Positions 1 to 11,530 of a stretch of DNA of 64,000 nucleotides are shown here, in pieces. The position numbers and the translations under genes were made by a program. The first letter of the stretch is position 1, and each line of letters opens with the position of its first letter. Source of the DNA: Combretum micranthum (lineage: Eukaryota; Streptophyta; Magnoliopsida; Myrtales; Combretaceae). Location of the stretch: the NCBI GenBank assembly GCA_024138025.1, contig JAMXBD010001378.1, forward strand, positions 248,001-312,000, given 5' to 3'. A model generated the notes under the pieces. The model was not told the origin of the DNA. It did not search any database and saw nothing but the letters and a program-made list of their open reading frames with translations.

Positions 1-1191
1 ATACTTTGTTTTTATTCATAATCACAAATTCTTTTATGTTTTCTTTATGTTTATTACTATCTAAATATCTATATAGCTATATATATTATTTAGAGCATAT
101 AAGCTCAATGTCTTGCAATTTATTTATCTTTCATGCAATTTATTTATTTAATTGCAATTTATTTATTTCAAGTTGATTTTAAGACTAGTCATTCTAGTCT
201 TAGACTTGTCCTTATCAAGTCAAAACAATTTCTTTTTCTTTTCTTTTCGGGACTAGTCTTTTCTTAGTCCCGGGGTACCTTGATGAAGCTAAGGTCCCAA
301 TATTTGATTTACTTTATTATTTACTTAAGCTTTCAAGTTATTATGTTCCTCTATATTTCCATAGTTTATGATTCATATTCATGCATGAACATAATGTTTT
401 TGTCTCAATAAAAATAAATGGGGAAGTGCTATCATAAACTAAAGGTTCTTATTAAATAAAAATAGGAAATAGATTTTCTAAAACCTCATGAACATGCTTG
501 GAAATGGTTTTTCTTACATAGACAAAAGGTTTTATGAAAACTTATTTTTCATCAAGAAATAAAAATTCTTTTGGAATCATTACAAAGAAACAAAAATGTC
601 ATTTTATTACTTTTTGAATCCAAGTTTAGAAAATAAAACCACACTTTAGGAAATTAAAGCAATTACAAGAGATTAAATTTAGAAAAAGAATATTCATCTC
701 CAATAACTCAAGATCTTTCAAAAATAAAATGAATATTTCAATAGAATCTCAGGCTCCAAGTTTTTTAAAACCTTATTTTTCATAAGTTGAGACAACTTCA
801 TTTGCTTCATACATTTGTTATGAGTCATTACATATATGTATATACCTTTGAAAAAGTTTACAAAATACTTGAAATATTCATCTTTTCAAATGAGCTTTAT
901 TTACAAGAAGGAAAACAAGTTTTTGCAAATTCGTGGCAAATCTGGTCGCCGCCTTTTCGAGACCCAAACGACTTAGTTTTATGAAAATAAGCTTAGAAAT
1001 GCGTAGATCTTTTCGAGTAGGTAGAAAACGATATATTATACGCGAAATTCCGAGTTAAAATGAGCAAGTTTTGGCCATTTTAAGTTGGAATTTCCCCTTA
1101 TACGATTTTACCGCGATTTTAAGAAAAGATTAGAATTTTCAAGAAAAGAAGTTTATGAAATACTCATCTTAGGTATTCTTCTTTCTTTTAG

Positions 1192-1289
1192 ATAATCTCG
1201 AGGAGGATTGTTCATATCCCGAAGATTACTACGATTAGTGGAAATCCCGAACAACTCATCCGTTTCAAGAAAGGTGTCATCATGGCTAA
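1192..1289 (+). other. Predicted LTR micro-exon 2
   Basis: The acceptor is a pyrimidine-rich run ending TTTTAG at 1191 and the donor GTGAGT lies at 1290-1295. The exon is 98 nt, the same length as in the A2 LTR at 19381. In phase +2 it reads NLEEDCSYPEDYYD then TAG (1194-1238). An ATG lies just before the donor. Prediction only. Confidence 0.5.
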
Positions 1290-1588
1290 GTGAGTTTATT
1301 CCCCGTTATTTTTCTCATACTCTTGACAAATTAGTTGCACTAGAATTTAGGCAAAATCAAAAGGAAGTGTATGATAATATGTTGAAAGAATACTAAGTAC
1401 ATCAAAACTTGATTTGTTTGCAATAAAGTTGTATGTGCATTAATATCTTGGGGTGTTTGAAATTGGTTGATCACTTGAAAGAAGTTAAATGTAACTACTA
1501 GACCTTAATTAATAAATTATTCATGCACTTCATATGTTGAGTCACATTTCATTCACTACTATATAATTGGTGGGACAAGTGTATAATA

Positions 1589-1730
1589 GTGGTGGTAGGC
1601 AGAACCAGTATATCATGTAAGTGGCGAGTTGGAGCCGGTAAAAACTACAAAATTGGTGGCTAGTAGGAGCCGGTAATAACTACAAGTTTTTGATGGCGTA
1701 TAGGAGCTGGTAAGATCTATAAAAGTGTTT
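1589..1730 (+). repeat. Minisatellite in LTR, about 35 bp x 4
   Basis: Four imperfect units start near 1589, 1621, 1656 and 1693, each carrying a core like GGAGCCGGTAA-N-ACTACAA. It occupies the same place in the LTR as unrelated tandem repeats in other LTR types. Confidence 0.7.
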
Positions 1731-1779
1731 TTAAAAGTTGTGGCTGTAATTGGCCTGAATACCCAACCCGAATGGGCGC

Positions 1780-1815
1780 AATTTATTCAACATATGATTC
1801 CCGGAAAGTCATATG
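1780..1815 (+). other. Conserved stem-loop (CATATGA/TCATATG)
   Basis: Arms CATATGA (1791-1797) and TCATATG (1809-1815) pair over 7 bp with an 11-nt loop holding CCGG. This is one of about ten copies of a structure whose stem covaries between LTR types. Confidence 0.6.
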
Positions 1816-1952
1816 TCTTGTATGCTCACGTGGTTGTTGCATTCCATATGTTTGAATAATAAACTTGGTTGATAATTTACTTTGAGTATGAATTTTGGGA
1901 TTTACTTACTAAGCCCATAAGCTTACACCCCTATAGGTATTTGTATTCTTAG

Positions 1953-1989
1953 GAACACCTATTTTTGTACTCAAAGCCTCCGTATCTGT
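1953..1989 (+). other. Predicted LTR micro-exon 3
   Basis: The acceptor TTGTATTCTTAG ends at 1952 and a perfect donor GTAAGT lies at 1990-1995, leaving 37 nt. Other LTR types have a 38-42 nt equivalent at the same place. Confidence 0.5.
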
Positions 1990-2359
1990 GTAAGTTTTGT
2001 ATATTAAAGCTTTTGGAGGAAATCTACTCGAAGACTTAGATTAGAATTCCTTTGAAATCTTGAATGTGGTATTTTGGATGATGTAAAGATTATCACGATC
2101 ATTGGGATTATCGGGGGTATACCCCTAAGAAGTAATGTAATAAACCTTTGGATATTAATGATATAATATGTTTTATTTATAGATTCTTGTATGTTCATTT
2201 TTACTTACTTAAACTATGCTTCCCAAAAGCGTCTCCTATTACCGTGCTAGACGCCTTACATGTAATACTAAGGCTTCGCATGACTAAGGTAGTCATTCTT
2301 GAGCCTTGATATTATATGTGGCGGGCTGTCACGTTTAGGGTACCCTTCGGGGCGTGACA

Positions 2360-2601
2360 ATGAGCCTAACCGAGTCGAGTGCTATGAGCCGAGGGTTTGG
2401 GGACTAGCAACGGTCATGTAGACTTCAATACCATCCCTAGCCCAAGATACGGAGGGCATAAATTCGTTCTGTATGTGGGTTTCGGATACCCATACATAAT
2501 TGTTTGCTCATGTATTTGTTCATGCATAGCATATGTTTGATTATAACTTGCTTGTTATGGTACGAAACTAAAGGAATTCTCACTAAGCTAGTGTAGCTTA
2601 T
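2360..2601 (+). repeat. C-like host LTR, fragment 1
   Basis: These bases closely match 6962-7200 of the C LTR (the TCGAGTGCTA-GAGCCGAGGG block, the GGAGGGC motif, a stem-loop at 2471-2495 with a one-base bulge, and the TAAGCTA hairpin at 2584-2600). The LTR is broken at 2602 by a second C LTR and resumes at 11123. Confidence 0.85.
2584..2600 (+). other. Invariant TAAGCTA hairpin
   Basis: TAAGCTA (2584-2590), GTG, TAGCTTA (2594-2600) form a perfect 7-bp palindromic stem. The same signal lies at 7181-7197, 16119-16135, 30213-30229 and 47463-47478; A and A2 LTRs keep only TAAGC/GCTTA. It precedes predicted exon 3 in each LTR. The nested C LTR inserted exactly at its 3' arm. Confidence 0.6.
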
Positions 2602-5600
2602 TGTAATCCCCATAAAATTTGAATAAATAATTCCAAAATGATCTTTGAAAATAAACCCTAAAAATCACTCCAAATTAAAACTGAATTTCGACAAGTCTTA
2701 AATCATGAATGAATCCAAAAATTTCTTAATCATGAGAAAATGAAAATCCTTAAAAATAAAATAAGAACTCAGTGGTCTTCAAATTCAAAACCACTACGTA
2801 CGAAAAATTCCATATTTAACTCCGGCTTATAAAAACGGGTAATATAAAACCCAAAAACAAATTATTAAAAGAAAAAATAACGATTGACTTTCAAAAATAT
2901 AACTCAATTCAAAAATTCCAAAAACATTAAAAGATATTAAATACTTACAAAAAAAATGAAATGTAAAATAAATTTATCAAATTAAATATGTTGTATAAAC
3001 ATAAACATAAAATATCAGTTTCCAATTTGGCAAATATCTAAACCGGAAAATCACCCGGAAACCCTAAGTGGAATACAATAGTCTAAGTCCGGCGACCTAG
3101 CTCTTAACCCTAGAGGCCAAGATGTAGTTTAAATGTGTAGAATAGCTCATAGTAAAATAAGTTTGTTTAAAAATATTAGATTGGTAAATTTTTGACCTAA
3201 TTCGAACCCGTTCGGATACAGACTTCGAAAAGCGTGTCCTGGGGCTCGAGATATCAAAACTATACCAATTGTACCGTTAGACTCGCAATTTCATAAGATT
3301 TTCAAATATATCAGTTATATAATTTTTCGGGTTATAAAAGTTACAGTTATAACCTTTTTATTGTATTTCTATTATTACCGGCAATTGATTAGTCTTCTGC
3401 ACTATTCATTTTTATTTCATTACAAAATTTTATTATTCTTTTAAAGTCTTATATTTTTAGATAAATATTTTTTATGTTATAGAAAATTTTGTTTTTCTAA
3501 AATTTAGTTTGTTTCGGGTCTTTACGAGATTAGATTCTGTTTAATACCCGATACTAAAAATAAAATAAATTAATTTAATAATTGGAAAATATTTTTAAAA
3601 TATTTTATTTTATTTTCATAAAATAATTTTTTAGAATTTTTCAGGTTATAAAAATATTATTTATAACCATATTCGCGTATTTTGATCATACCTGTAACAT
3701 ATTTGTTAAAATACTAAAATAATTCAAATAATTATTTAAATTTGATTATGAAAAATATGCTATAAATATTTGGAACAAATTTTCTAATTTTATTTTATTT
3801 TAGTTTATTTTATTAAGAAAGTACTTTTACAACCCATACCTTCAAGTACACCTTACACATATCACTTCCTTTTCACTTCAATCTTTCTACACATTAACCC
3901 ACACTTCATGGCAGATTTTGACCCTCTTTATGGCTGCCATTGTCCTTTATTTACTCCTATTTTCACTAAAATTAATTATATTTCAATCATTCTTCAAAAA
4001 ATTACATTACACATTAATTATACAATTCAATTTTGAGTCAAATTTCAAGAAAATTCACTCTCTCTCCTCCTTATCTTTCACGGCATGGGTCTTCATTGGC
4101 TGACCTTGTTTTATTTTTTTTTTGTCTCATTTATTCAATTAAAACACTCATTTTCTTTCTCTCCTTCATTTACTCACTTTCCCTCTTTCATTCTTTAACC
4201 TTTTCTCTCTCTTTTTCCTCTCTTTTCTTTTTCTTCTTGTTCTTGTTTCCTCAAGAACACAAGCTGCCCCCTTCTTCTTCCATAGCTTCCACACTTCATT
4301 CTTAAAGATATCTAAGCAAATCTTCTTCCCAAAGCTCCATAGGTGATATAGGTAAAGTGTAATGAAGGTTTCATGCATCAAATGACCTTCCATAAGCTTA
4401 AAAGCTTAGGATGATGATGCTAAAAATGAAACACTGCTTTTCTCCACTTTTATTATCTTGTTTAAAGTTGATATATATTGTAGATCTAACTTTTTGTAGC
4501 TTTGATTTTCGTTTATGCCATAGATCTTGTTATTTAAGTTGTTATTTTTGTTATTTCTTATGATTTTACATAGATCCATCATCCACATGTATTAATGCAC
4601 TTATAACTAGTTTAGAAAACTAGATCTAGAGTTTTGAGTTCATAAAATGCATTAGACCTTGTTTTATGTTCATGGATGACTTGTAATAGCATGATAATGG
4701 TAGGATAGTTGTAGGAAACTCAAGATCTATTTTATTTTCAACAAAAACAACTTTTGAAAATTCGGATGAAAATGGAACCATATTTAGAAAAGTGGTTTTT
4801 TAACTTCACAATGTGTATTTTTCATTTGAAATGAAGGGCTTGGGATATAGACAACATAAATGAATGATTTTGATAAGTAAAGTTTAGATCTATGAGTTTA
4901 TAGTTCATTACCATGAGTTTCTTTTAGATGTATGTTCATATTATGTGTAGATTTTAGATTTGAACTTGAACAAAAGTAGTGAAATTCGTATTTTGGCAAG
5001 ACCCATATTTAAAAACCACTTTCCAAGTGTCAAAATATAATTTTTACTTAAAAAAATGAAGGCTTAATATATGTATATCATCAAGACTTCTTTTTACAAG
5101 AATCAAAAGTGATTTTCAAAAGTTATTTTCAAAAATAAAAATTCTATTTTCGGATTTTGGTCAAGACATATTTTAAAAACATGTTTTCCAACTCAAAAAT
5201 GAAGTTTTTATTTAAGAAATAAAAGGCTCATAAGATATGATATGTAAGGAATGGATTTTCATAAGCTTAGATAAATTTTATCAAAAGATATGACCAAAAA
5301 TAAATTTTCTAAATTCGGATCCCAACCAAGAGCAATTTTTAAAACCCATTTATCAACTCCAAAACTCATGTTTTATGTGAAAAATGAAGGGTATAGGTGA
5401 TAGGTATCTTTAAGGAATGATTTTTACAAGTTAAAATGAGTTTAGGCATGAGTAATGTGTAAAACAAGTAATGGAATTAAAATGGAAAATTTTGAGTTAG
5501 TGATCAAATTGTCAAATTCGTAATTTGAGATGATGCATATGTAATCACTTAGTATTTAAGCTGAAATTGCAAGTTTTATGTGTTAAATGAAGTCCTTAGA

Positions 5601-6348
5601 CAATAGATGTAGTAAAGTTTCAAATTTTGATGCATTAAACAAGTTTTCTCATAAAAATGCAAAAACGAAAATTTTCAAAATTCGGATTTTTGTGAAAAGC
5701 TTGTTTAAAAACATATTTGCAAAGTGTAAAATACAATTTTTTGTGTAAGAATGAAGTCCTTAGTGGTTATGTATGATTGAGCCCTAAATTTTCTAAGTAT
5801 CAAATGATTTTTTTAAAGGAATCACTCAAAAACAATTTTTGTAAAATTCGGATTTTGGAATCAACCTCGCTTGAAAACATGTTTACAAAGTGTAAAATGG
5901 AAATTTTTATGTAGAAATGAAGGTCATAAGTAATATATATAATGAAGACTCAATTTTAACAAAAATAATTATATTTTCTTAAGTATTAAATCCATGACAA
6001 ATGGAAATAATAAAAGTTAGGAGACTAGTATTCTTAAAAGTAGTTATCTTTGAAGTCTTGTAATATAAGGAGATATAAAATTTCCTTTTAGAGAAAATCA
6101 TCAAGATCATGCATACATTAAGCTCATCTCATGCCATTCATGTTAGGAAATCATTCATATTGCATGTATAGCTAATTTATATAGTAAAATTACAAACATT
6201 TACAAAACTACTTTTTCGGAATTGGAACTTGTTACTGTTCTAATCTGATCCGACCTTTTCGGAGCTTCAAAGTTTTCAAAACTTGAAAATAATATTAGAA
6301 TTATATAGATATTTCAAACTCGATAGAAATCGATATATAATTTACGAG

Positions 6349-6395
6349 ATTCGAGTTAAAATGACCAAGTTATGGCCGTTTTAAGTTGGAATTCC
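6349..6395 (+). promoter_or_regulatory. Palindromic dyad of LTR (copy in C)
   Basis: TTAAAATG and CGTTTTAA arms (one G-U pair) flank CCAAGTTATGG. This is one of ten copies of the best-conserved block among all A, A2, B and C LTRs. Confidence 0.6.
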
Positions 6396-6487
6396 GCTTA
6401 GGACGAGAATTACGAATTTGATAGTTCTTATAATCGTTTAGATTAGTTTGAGTTGAAATACTTATTAGAGTATTTCTTCCTTTTTAG

Positions 6488-6555
6488 GTGATCCGAAATC
6501 GACGATTCCCTGCCACCGAATTATATTACTAGAAGACCGGTGATCCAATGGCCGA
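6488..6555 (+). other. Predicted LTR micro-exon 2 (C type)
   Basis: The acceptor CTTCCTTTTTAG ends at 6487; donor GTGAGT is at 6556-6561; the exon is 68 nt. ATGGCCGA stands directly before the donor. The acidic tail seen in B and A copies needs a one-base shift here. Confidence 0.45.
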
Positions 6556-7224
6556 GTGAGTTTTCTCCTTGTTTTGTTACCTTGATTGTGCTTGTAGTTA
6601 GTTGCATTAGAATTATAGGAACAAGATAAAAATCGATATGAAGGGGATGGAGATATGATGAGACTGTGATGAATGTATGCCAAAGAATACTAAAGCATAT
6701 CGAAACAGATTTGATTGGATAACTGCACGTTCATATTATTTTGTTATATGTGTGATATTGGTTGGTCACCTAAAGAATGTATAAATATTTTTGACCTAAG
6801 CAAAATTAAATTGGTCATGCATCGCATCGGACATATTGCATTTGGTAGCATGCTACTCCTACGCAGGTCGATCGGTATGGTCCGTGATGCCTCGTTTGGA
6901 TAACGAGCCCGGTGCCAGAGCTCATTCAGGGGTACTAAGGCGCATGTGGATGCATTCCTTGGATGAGCCTAGCCTAGTCGAGTGCTAAGAGCCGAGGGCT
7001 TGGGGACTAGATGCGGTCGTGTAGACTCAATACCATTCCTAACCCAAGATACAGAGGGCGTAAATCCGTTCTGTGTGGGTTCGGATACCCACATAATTGC
7101 TTGCTCATGTGTTTGTTCATGCATAGCATATGATTGATTATAACTTGTTTGTTATGGTACGGAATTAAGGAAATTCTCACTAAGCTAGTGTAGCTTATAC
7201 CCCAATAGTTGTTTAAATGAACAG

Positions 7225-7288
7225 GTTATCTCAAGAATGCAAAGTGGGGACCGAATTGGTTGGAGCCGGGAATGACTCCGGGATTTCG
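7225..7288 (+). other. Predicted LTR micro-exon 3 (C type)
   Basis: The acceptor AAATGAACAG ends at 7224. In the sister copy (11154-11217) the exon ends at a good donor, CCG then GTAAGG at 11218; here that donor is mutated to GGCAGA, so the end is approximate. Confidence 0.35.
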
Positions 7289-7818
7289 GCAGATAATACG
7301 AATGTTTGAAGTTATTAGCTAGTTTATGACTTGTCATGTAATAGTTTATGTAGGGAAGTCTGCGGATGAATGTAATTGGAGTTGAATGATTTGTATTTTG
7401 AAGTGTAGTGATTCGTATATGAAGTATAGTGATTTGTATCGAAAGTATAGTGGATTGTATTTCTATCACGCCCCAGCAGGTACCCTAAACGTGACAGCCC
7501 GTCGTACGCAATATTAAAACTTAAGAATGACTACCTCAGTCACGAAAGCTTCCATATCGGTACAAGGCGTACATTCACAACAAAGGGACACCGGTGGAGT
7601 AATGCATTTTAAGACATTGGCAGCGGAACATGCAAAATAACACTTAATATATTTCGTTGAAATAAAAGTCTTACAGCTTCTAAGGGGCATTCCCCTGATA
7701 ATTCATAATAACATGGTTCTAAATACAACATAACTAAAGCTAGAAGATTTTAGAAGAAATCTACTCTATAACTTCAAAATAGATTGCCTCCAAAAGCTCC
7801 TCAAAAGAAGGATTCTAC

Positions 7819-7856
7819 CCGGGAAATCAAGATGGTCTCGGGTGTAAAAGATAATC
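7819..7856 (-). other. Predicted LTR micro-exon 3 (reverse A)
   Basis: 38 nt between acceptor ..TTGTAG and donor GTAGAA, exactly the length found in the A LTR at 52174-52211. Confidence 0.45.
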
Positions 7857-7992
7857 CTACAATATCAAAAGTCTATAGGAGTATAAGCATGACTAGCTTA
7901 GTGAGATATTCCTTATGCAATAGTACTCATAACAACGATCAAACAAGTTTATTAATGAAGCATATGAATGCAACAACACATGATCAAACATT

Positions 7993-8040
7993 ACATACGA
8001 CTATCCGGTTTCGTATGTTTGATGGATTTACCCCTCCATC
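7993..8040 (-). other. Two adjacent stem-loops (reverse A LTR)
   Basis: ACATACGA (7993-8000) pairs with TCGTATGT (8011-8018), and GATGGA (8021-8026) with TCCATC (8035-8040). The order is reversed because the LTR lies on the minus strand. Confidence 0.65.
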
Positions 8041-8563
8041 GGTGGTTAGGGAATGCTTTGAATTGGGTCCTGAACAACCTCCTTTAAGTTTGCGCGCGTC
8101 TTGGGATTCCAACAAACCGTACTACTAGTCCCCGGGCCTTCTATGCCCAAAGCGATCGATCCGGCTAGGCTACACCTAGAGGCTGTATCCCCCGTACGTC
8201 CTAACCCTCAAGATGTAGCTAGGCAGCTTACCTTTTCGGTCCCACGCTGAGGAGTAGTAGCAAAACTTCGAAATGATATTCTAAGTGATATGCATGAGCA
8301 ATTTATTATATGGGGATTTCAATATGGCATTAAATTATTTAAAGCGATCAAACAATATTTGCACACATAACAATACATACATGGAAACATTTATATTAAT
8401 CACAAATCGGGTTCCGATATACTTATCGTTCATTGGTCGCACACAATGAATCACATACATAATTCCCATAATATCCCACATGCATATCAATTTTATCTTT
8501 TCTACATCTAGTGCTCTATTCTACAAGCACATGCACGAATACATAAGCGTAAAGGAAACTCAC

Positions 8564-8628
8564 TTGTCCATAGCGCTCTAGGAGTCGAAGTAATCCTCGG
8601 GGAAGACGAGATCGTGATCCTCGACACC
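8564..8628 (-). other. Predicted LTR micro-exon 2 with acidic tail
   Basis: The acceptor TTTTGTTTAG precedes 8628; donor GTGAGT follows 8564. It reads VEDHDLVFPEDYFDS and TAG (8626 down to 8579). Against the 51403 copy two codons differ, both synonymous (GAC/GAT, CTT/CTC). Confidence 0.5.
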
Positions 8629-10248
8629 TAAACAAAAGAAATACCCAACATGAGTATTTCATCCAAGATCTATTCAAGTTCTATACTTCTATCTTAAAGA
8701 ATTCGTAAAATCGTATGGAATGGAAATCCCAATTTAAAATGGCCATAACTTGCTCATTTTAACTCGGAATTTTGCATATTATATACCGATTTCTACCTAC
8801 TCGAAAAGATCTATCTATTTCTAAGGTTATTTTCTTCAAAAGAAGTTATTTGGGTCTCGGAATAGTAGCGTACAGATTTGATACGAATTTTCCAAACTTC
8901 AAAACTAGAGTTTTCAAACCTTTCTTCACTCAAGGGCTTTTGTACAAAAATATAGATATATTGCATGATTGAAAAATCCCTCCCTTGAATATATGTATAA
9001 TCTCATACTATATGCATGAATTTGGTGTTGTCTCAACAATGGTTTTGTAAAACAAATGTCTTGAAAGTGAGATAAGCTTAAGGCTTGAAAAGAATTTTAT
9101 TTTTGAAAAATTTCCTAAGTTATCATAAATGAGTATTTCCTCCTTTTAACTCCATTCCTTCAAAAAGTTATTTTAATCTTTCAAGATTTCCATAAATTTA
9201 TTTCTAGCGTTTTGGAAAAAAGTCTTTCTAAATACTTTATGGTTAGTTCCACTTTTAAAAGAAATCATCTTATAAGTTATTTTTGAAAAACTTATCTTAG
9301 ACTTTAGTGTTGGTGGAAAACTTTGACAATTGAATCTAAGAAATCCTTTGTTTAAGTCTAAAGAAACTTTCTTATTTATTTGAAAAGAGAATTTATATTA
9401 ACTTTACTTTATGTATTTCTTGGTAAAAACCATATATTGTTACTATCTTTAGAAGAATATTTGTTTAAGATAAATTTCAAACCTTTAAGGAAAATAACTT
9501 CTTATGTGACAAAATTTATATTTAAAAAGAGTTCTTATTCTTATTTTAAGAAAACTCATTTCTATTATGATTGAGACAATAACAACATATTCATGTATGA
9601 ATGAGAATATGTAACCATGAAAAATATAAAAACAACATAAATAATAAAGAGCATAAAAGTAAAGTCAAGTATTGGGAACCTTAGCTTCATCAAGGTATCC
9701 CGGGACTAAGAATGGACTAGTCCTCAAAAGAAAAGAAAAGCAAAGAAATAAAATTGTTTTGACTTGATATGGACAAGTCTAAGACTAGAAAGACTAGTCT
9801 TAATATTGCATAAAACAAGTAAATAAATAAATTGCAAGACTTGAAAATAAATAAATAACAAGTGAGCTTATATGCTCTAAATAACATATATATATTTAGA
9901 TAATACAAATAATAACAATATCAACATAATAGTAACATAAAGAAAATAAGAACATGAACAAAAACAAAACATGAATAAATTGTTGCTTCTTTAACTCAAT
10001 GAGTCTAAGAAACATACACTAAACTCATGTTAAGTTATATGAACATGATGAGAGTATATGAGAACTTTTACCTAAAGTTTATGTGTGGTTGAAGAAGAAA
10101 AGAATGGGTTGTAGTATTATGTGGGAATGGATTTTCTAAGGAAAAGAGAGAACTTGAGAGAGATGTTGGGAGAGGAATTTTGTGGAGTGATTTTGAGAGA
10201 GTTTTAGTATGAATTTTTGTTGTGTGAAAGAATGGAAGAGGAAGGGGG

Positions 10249-10257
10249 TATTTATAG
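10249..10257 (-). promoter_or_regulatory. LTR promoter TATA box (reverse A)
   Basis: CTATAAATA on the minus strand, 67 bp downstream of a C-tract (GCGCCCCCC) at 10324-10332 and about 180 bp upstream of the leader-exon donor CTTTAG/GTAAAA. The same spacing is seen in the other A and A2 LTRs. Confidence 0.65.
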
Positions 10258-11122
10258 ATTTTTGGAGTGGAAATTAGATGTATTAAAAAAATTGGAAAAG
10301 AAAATAAAATGAGATGGAAGAGAGGGGGGCGCCGGTTTTGACTTGTAGGGGGGAGAAAATTGATTTGTTTTGTTTGTTTTGTATTAAAAGAAGTAATGTG
10401 TAAGGTATGATGTGATTAAAGTTGTATGGGGAAGGTAAATTGTAAGGTATAGGTATGGTAGAGTGTAAGAAAAAGTAGAGATAGGTGAATAGTAATGAAT
10501 AGTAGAAAAGTACTATGAATAGTAGACTAGACAATTAAAATACCGGTAGTAAAGAAAATACGCGTAAAAGGCCTATATCTGTTATTTTTAGATACCGAAA
10601 AATTCTAAAACTGATATTTTTGAAAACCTTATATTTTTACGAATCTATTGGTGTTGTCGGAATATTTTTGCTATCCGGTGCTCCGGGGCACGGTTTTGAA
10701 AACTGATCCCGATCGGATCCAAAGGACACTAGAAAAATTCGAATCTGATATTTTTAGGCTTCCTATATTATTACGAACCATATTCCACAATTATTTCAAT
10801 TTCGTTTTCTAGGGTTTAAGAACACGGGAGTGCCGGATCTAGATCACTAGACTAATCGTATAACTAGGTTAACTTTAGGGTTTCATTTCAACTTCGGTTC
10901 TTAGGGTTTGCTAATATTATCGAAAAATCTAGGGGCTTACAATTTCCTTTACATTGTTTCAACTATATCAATATAAAATGTATCATTCTGATGTGTCTCC
11001 TTTATGTGTTAGACGCCTTGTACATAGTATGAAAGCCTTCGCGTGACTGAGGTGGTCATTCTTAGGCTTTAATATTGTGTATGGCGGATTGCCACGTTTA
11101 AAATACCCTTTGGGGCATGACA

Positions 11123-11530
11123 CTTATACCCCAATAGATGTTTGAATGAACAGGTTATTTCAAGAATGCTAAGTGGGGACCGAGATGGTTGGAGCAGAGA
11201 ATGACTTCGGGATTCCGGTAAGGAATAAGATTGTTCAAAGTTATTAGCTAGGTTTTATGATTTGCCTTGTAATAGCTTTATGTAGTGAAATCTTTTGATG
11301 AACTATACTGGAAGTGTAATGTTGTGTATTTGGAGTATAGTAAATTGAAATTCCTTTACATTGTTACTCAAGTTATATCAACTAAAATGTATTACTCCGA
11401 TGAGTCTCCTCCATGTGTTGACGCCTTATACATAGTATGGAAGTCTTCGCGTGACTGAGATGGTTATTCTTAGGCTTTAATATTGTGTACGGTAGACTGC
11501 CACGTTTAGGATACCCTTCGGGGTGTGACA
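11123..11530 (+). repeat. C-like host LTR, fragment 2 (3' end)
   Basis: This continues fragment 1 (2360-2601) after the nested LTR, starting with the CTTAT duplicate. It holds exon 3 (11154-11217, acceptor ..GAACAG, donor GTAAGG) and ends GGTGTGACA at 11530. The host C-like LTR interrupts a reverse B LTR that resumes at 11531. Confidence 0.85.

Larger units (their letters stand above)
1..2359 (+). repeat. A-like LTR, left end outside window
   Basis: The left edge lies in the R-like part of an LTR close to the type A LTRs at 49101 and 58283: it shows the hairpin cluster at 93-294, the palindromic dyad at 1045-1093, the small exon at 1192-1289, tandem repeats at 1589-1730, and it ends in GGCGTGACA at 2359. 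No primer site follows; the next bases are C-type LTR sequence, so this is a solo LTR or the 3' LTR of an element lying to the left. The expected duplication on the right would be ATGAG (2360-2364). No gene is present; the short ORFs at 787-984 and 1208-1396 are chance frames in LTR. Confidence 0.85.
7464..10941 (-). repeat. Solo A-type LTR, reverse orientation
   Basis: Reverse complement of the A LTR at 49101: the left edge is the LTR end (TATCACGCC, one change from TGTCACGCC), the right edge the LTR start (GGGGCTTACA). Identical ATTTC duplications at 7459-7463 and 10942-10946 prove a clean insertion into the C LTR. Length 3478 bp against 3466 and 3475 bp for the A element's LTRs. It has the TATA box (10249-10257 reversed), exon 1 donor near 10073, hairpin cluster (9676-9805), dyad (8732-8772), exon 2 (8564-8628), stem-loops (7993-8040) and exon 3 (7819-7856). 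The 114-aa plus-strand frame at 7784-8128 is antisense to the LTR. Confidence 0.93.
2602..11122 (+). repeat. Solo C-type LTR, about 5.0 kb net
   Basis: It starts TGTAATCCCC (2602) and ends GGCATGACA (11122), flanked by identical CTTAT duplications at 2597-2601 and 11123-11127. Removing the nested LTR and its duplicate (7464-10946) leaves 5038 bp. No internal coding region is present, so it is a solo LTR. The 5' part holds two diverged copies of a U3 module around the TTTTTCGGGTTATAAAA motif (near 3335 and 3640), which partly explains the unusual length. The CT-rich leader (4030-4310), the dyad (6349-6395), predicted exon 2 (6488-6555), a stem-loop (7074-7093) and exon 3 (from 7225) follow in order. 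The serine/leucine-rich ORFs near 3918-4305 are products of base composition. Confidence 0.85.

Noticed and set aside
4033..4393. Ser/Phe/Leu-rich ORFs on both strands
   Set aside because: They lie in the CT-rich leader of the C LTR and are explained by base composition; the same happens at 36180-36679.
7784..8128. Open frame of 114 aa, with similar frames antisense in other A LTRs (51850-52050, 60999-61441)
   Set aside because: It is antisense to the A LTR and similar between copies only because these are recent copies; the frame is broken at different places in each.
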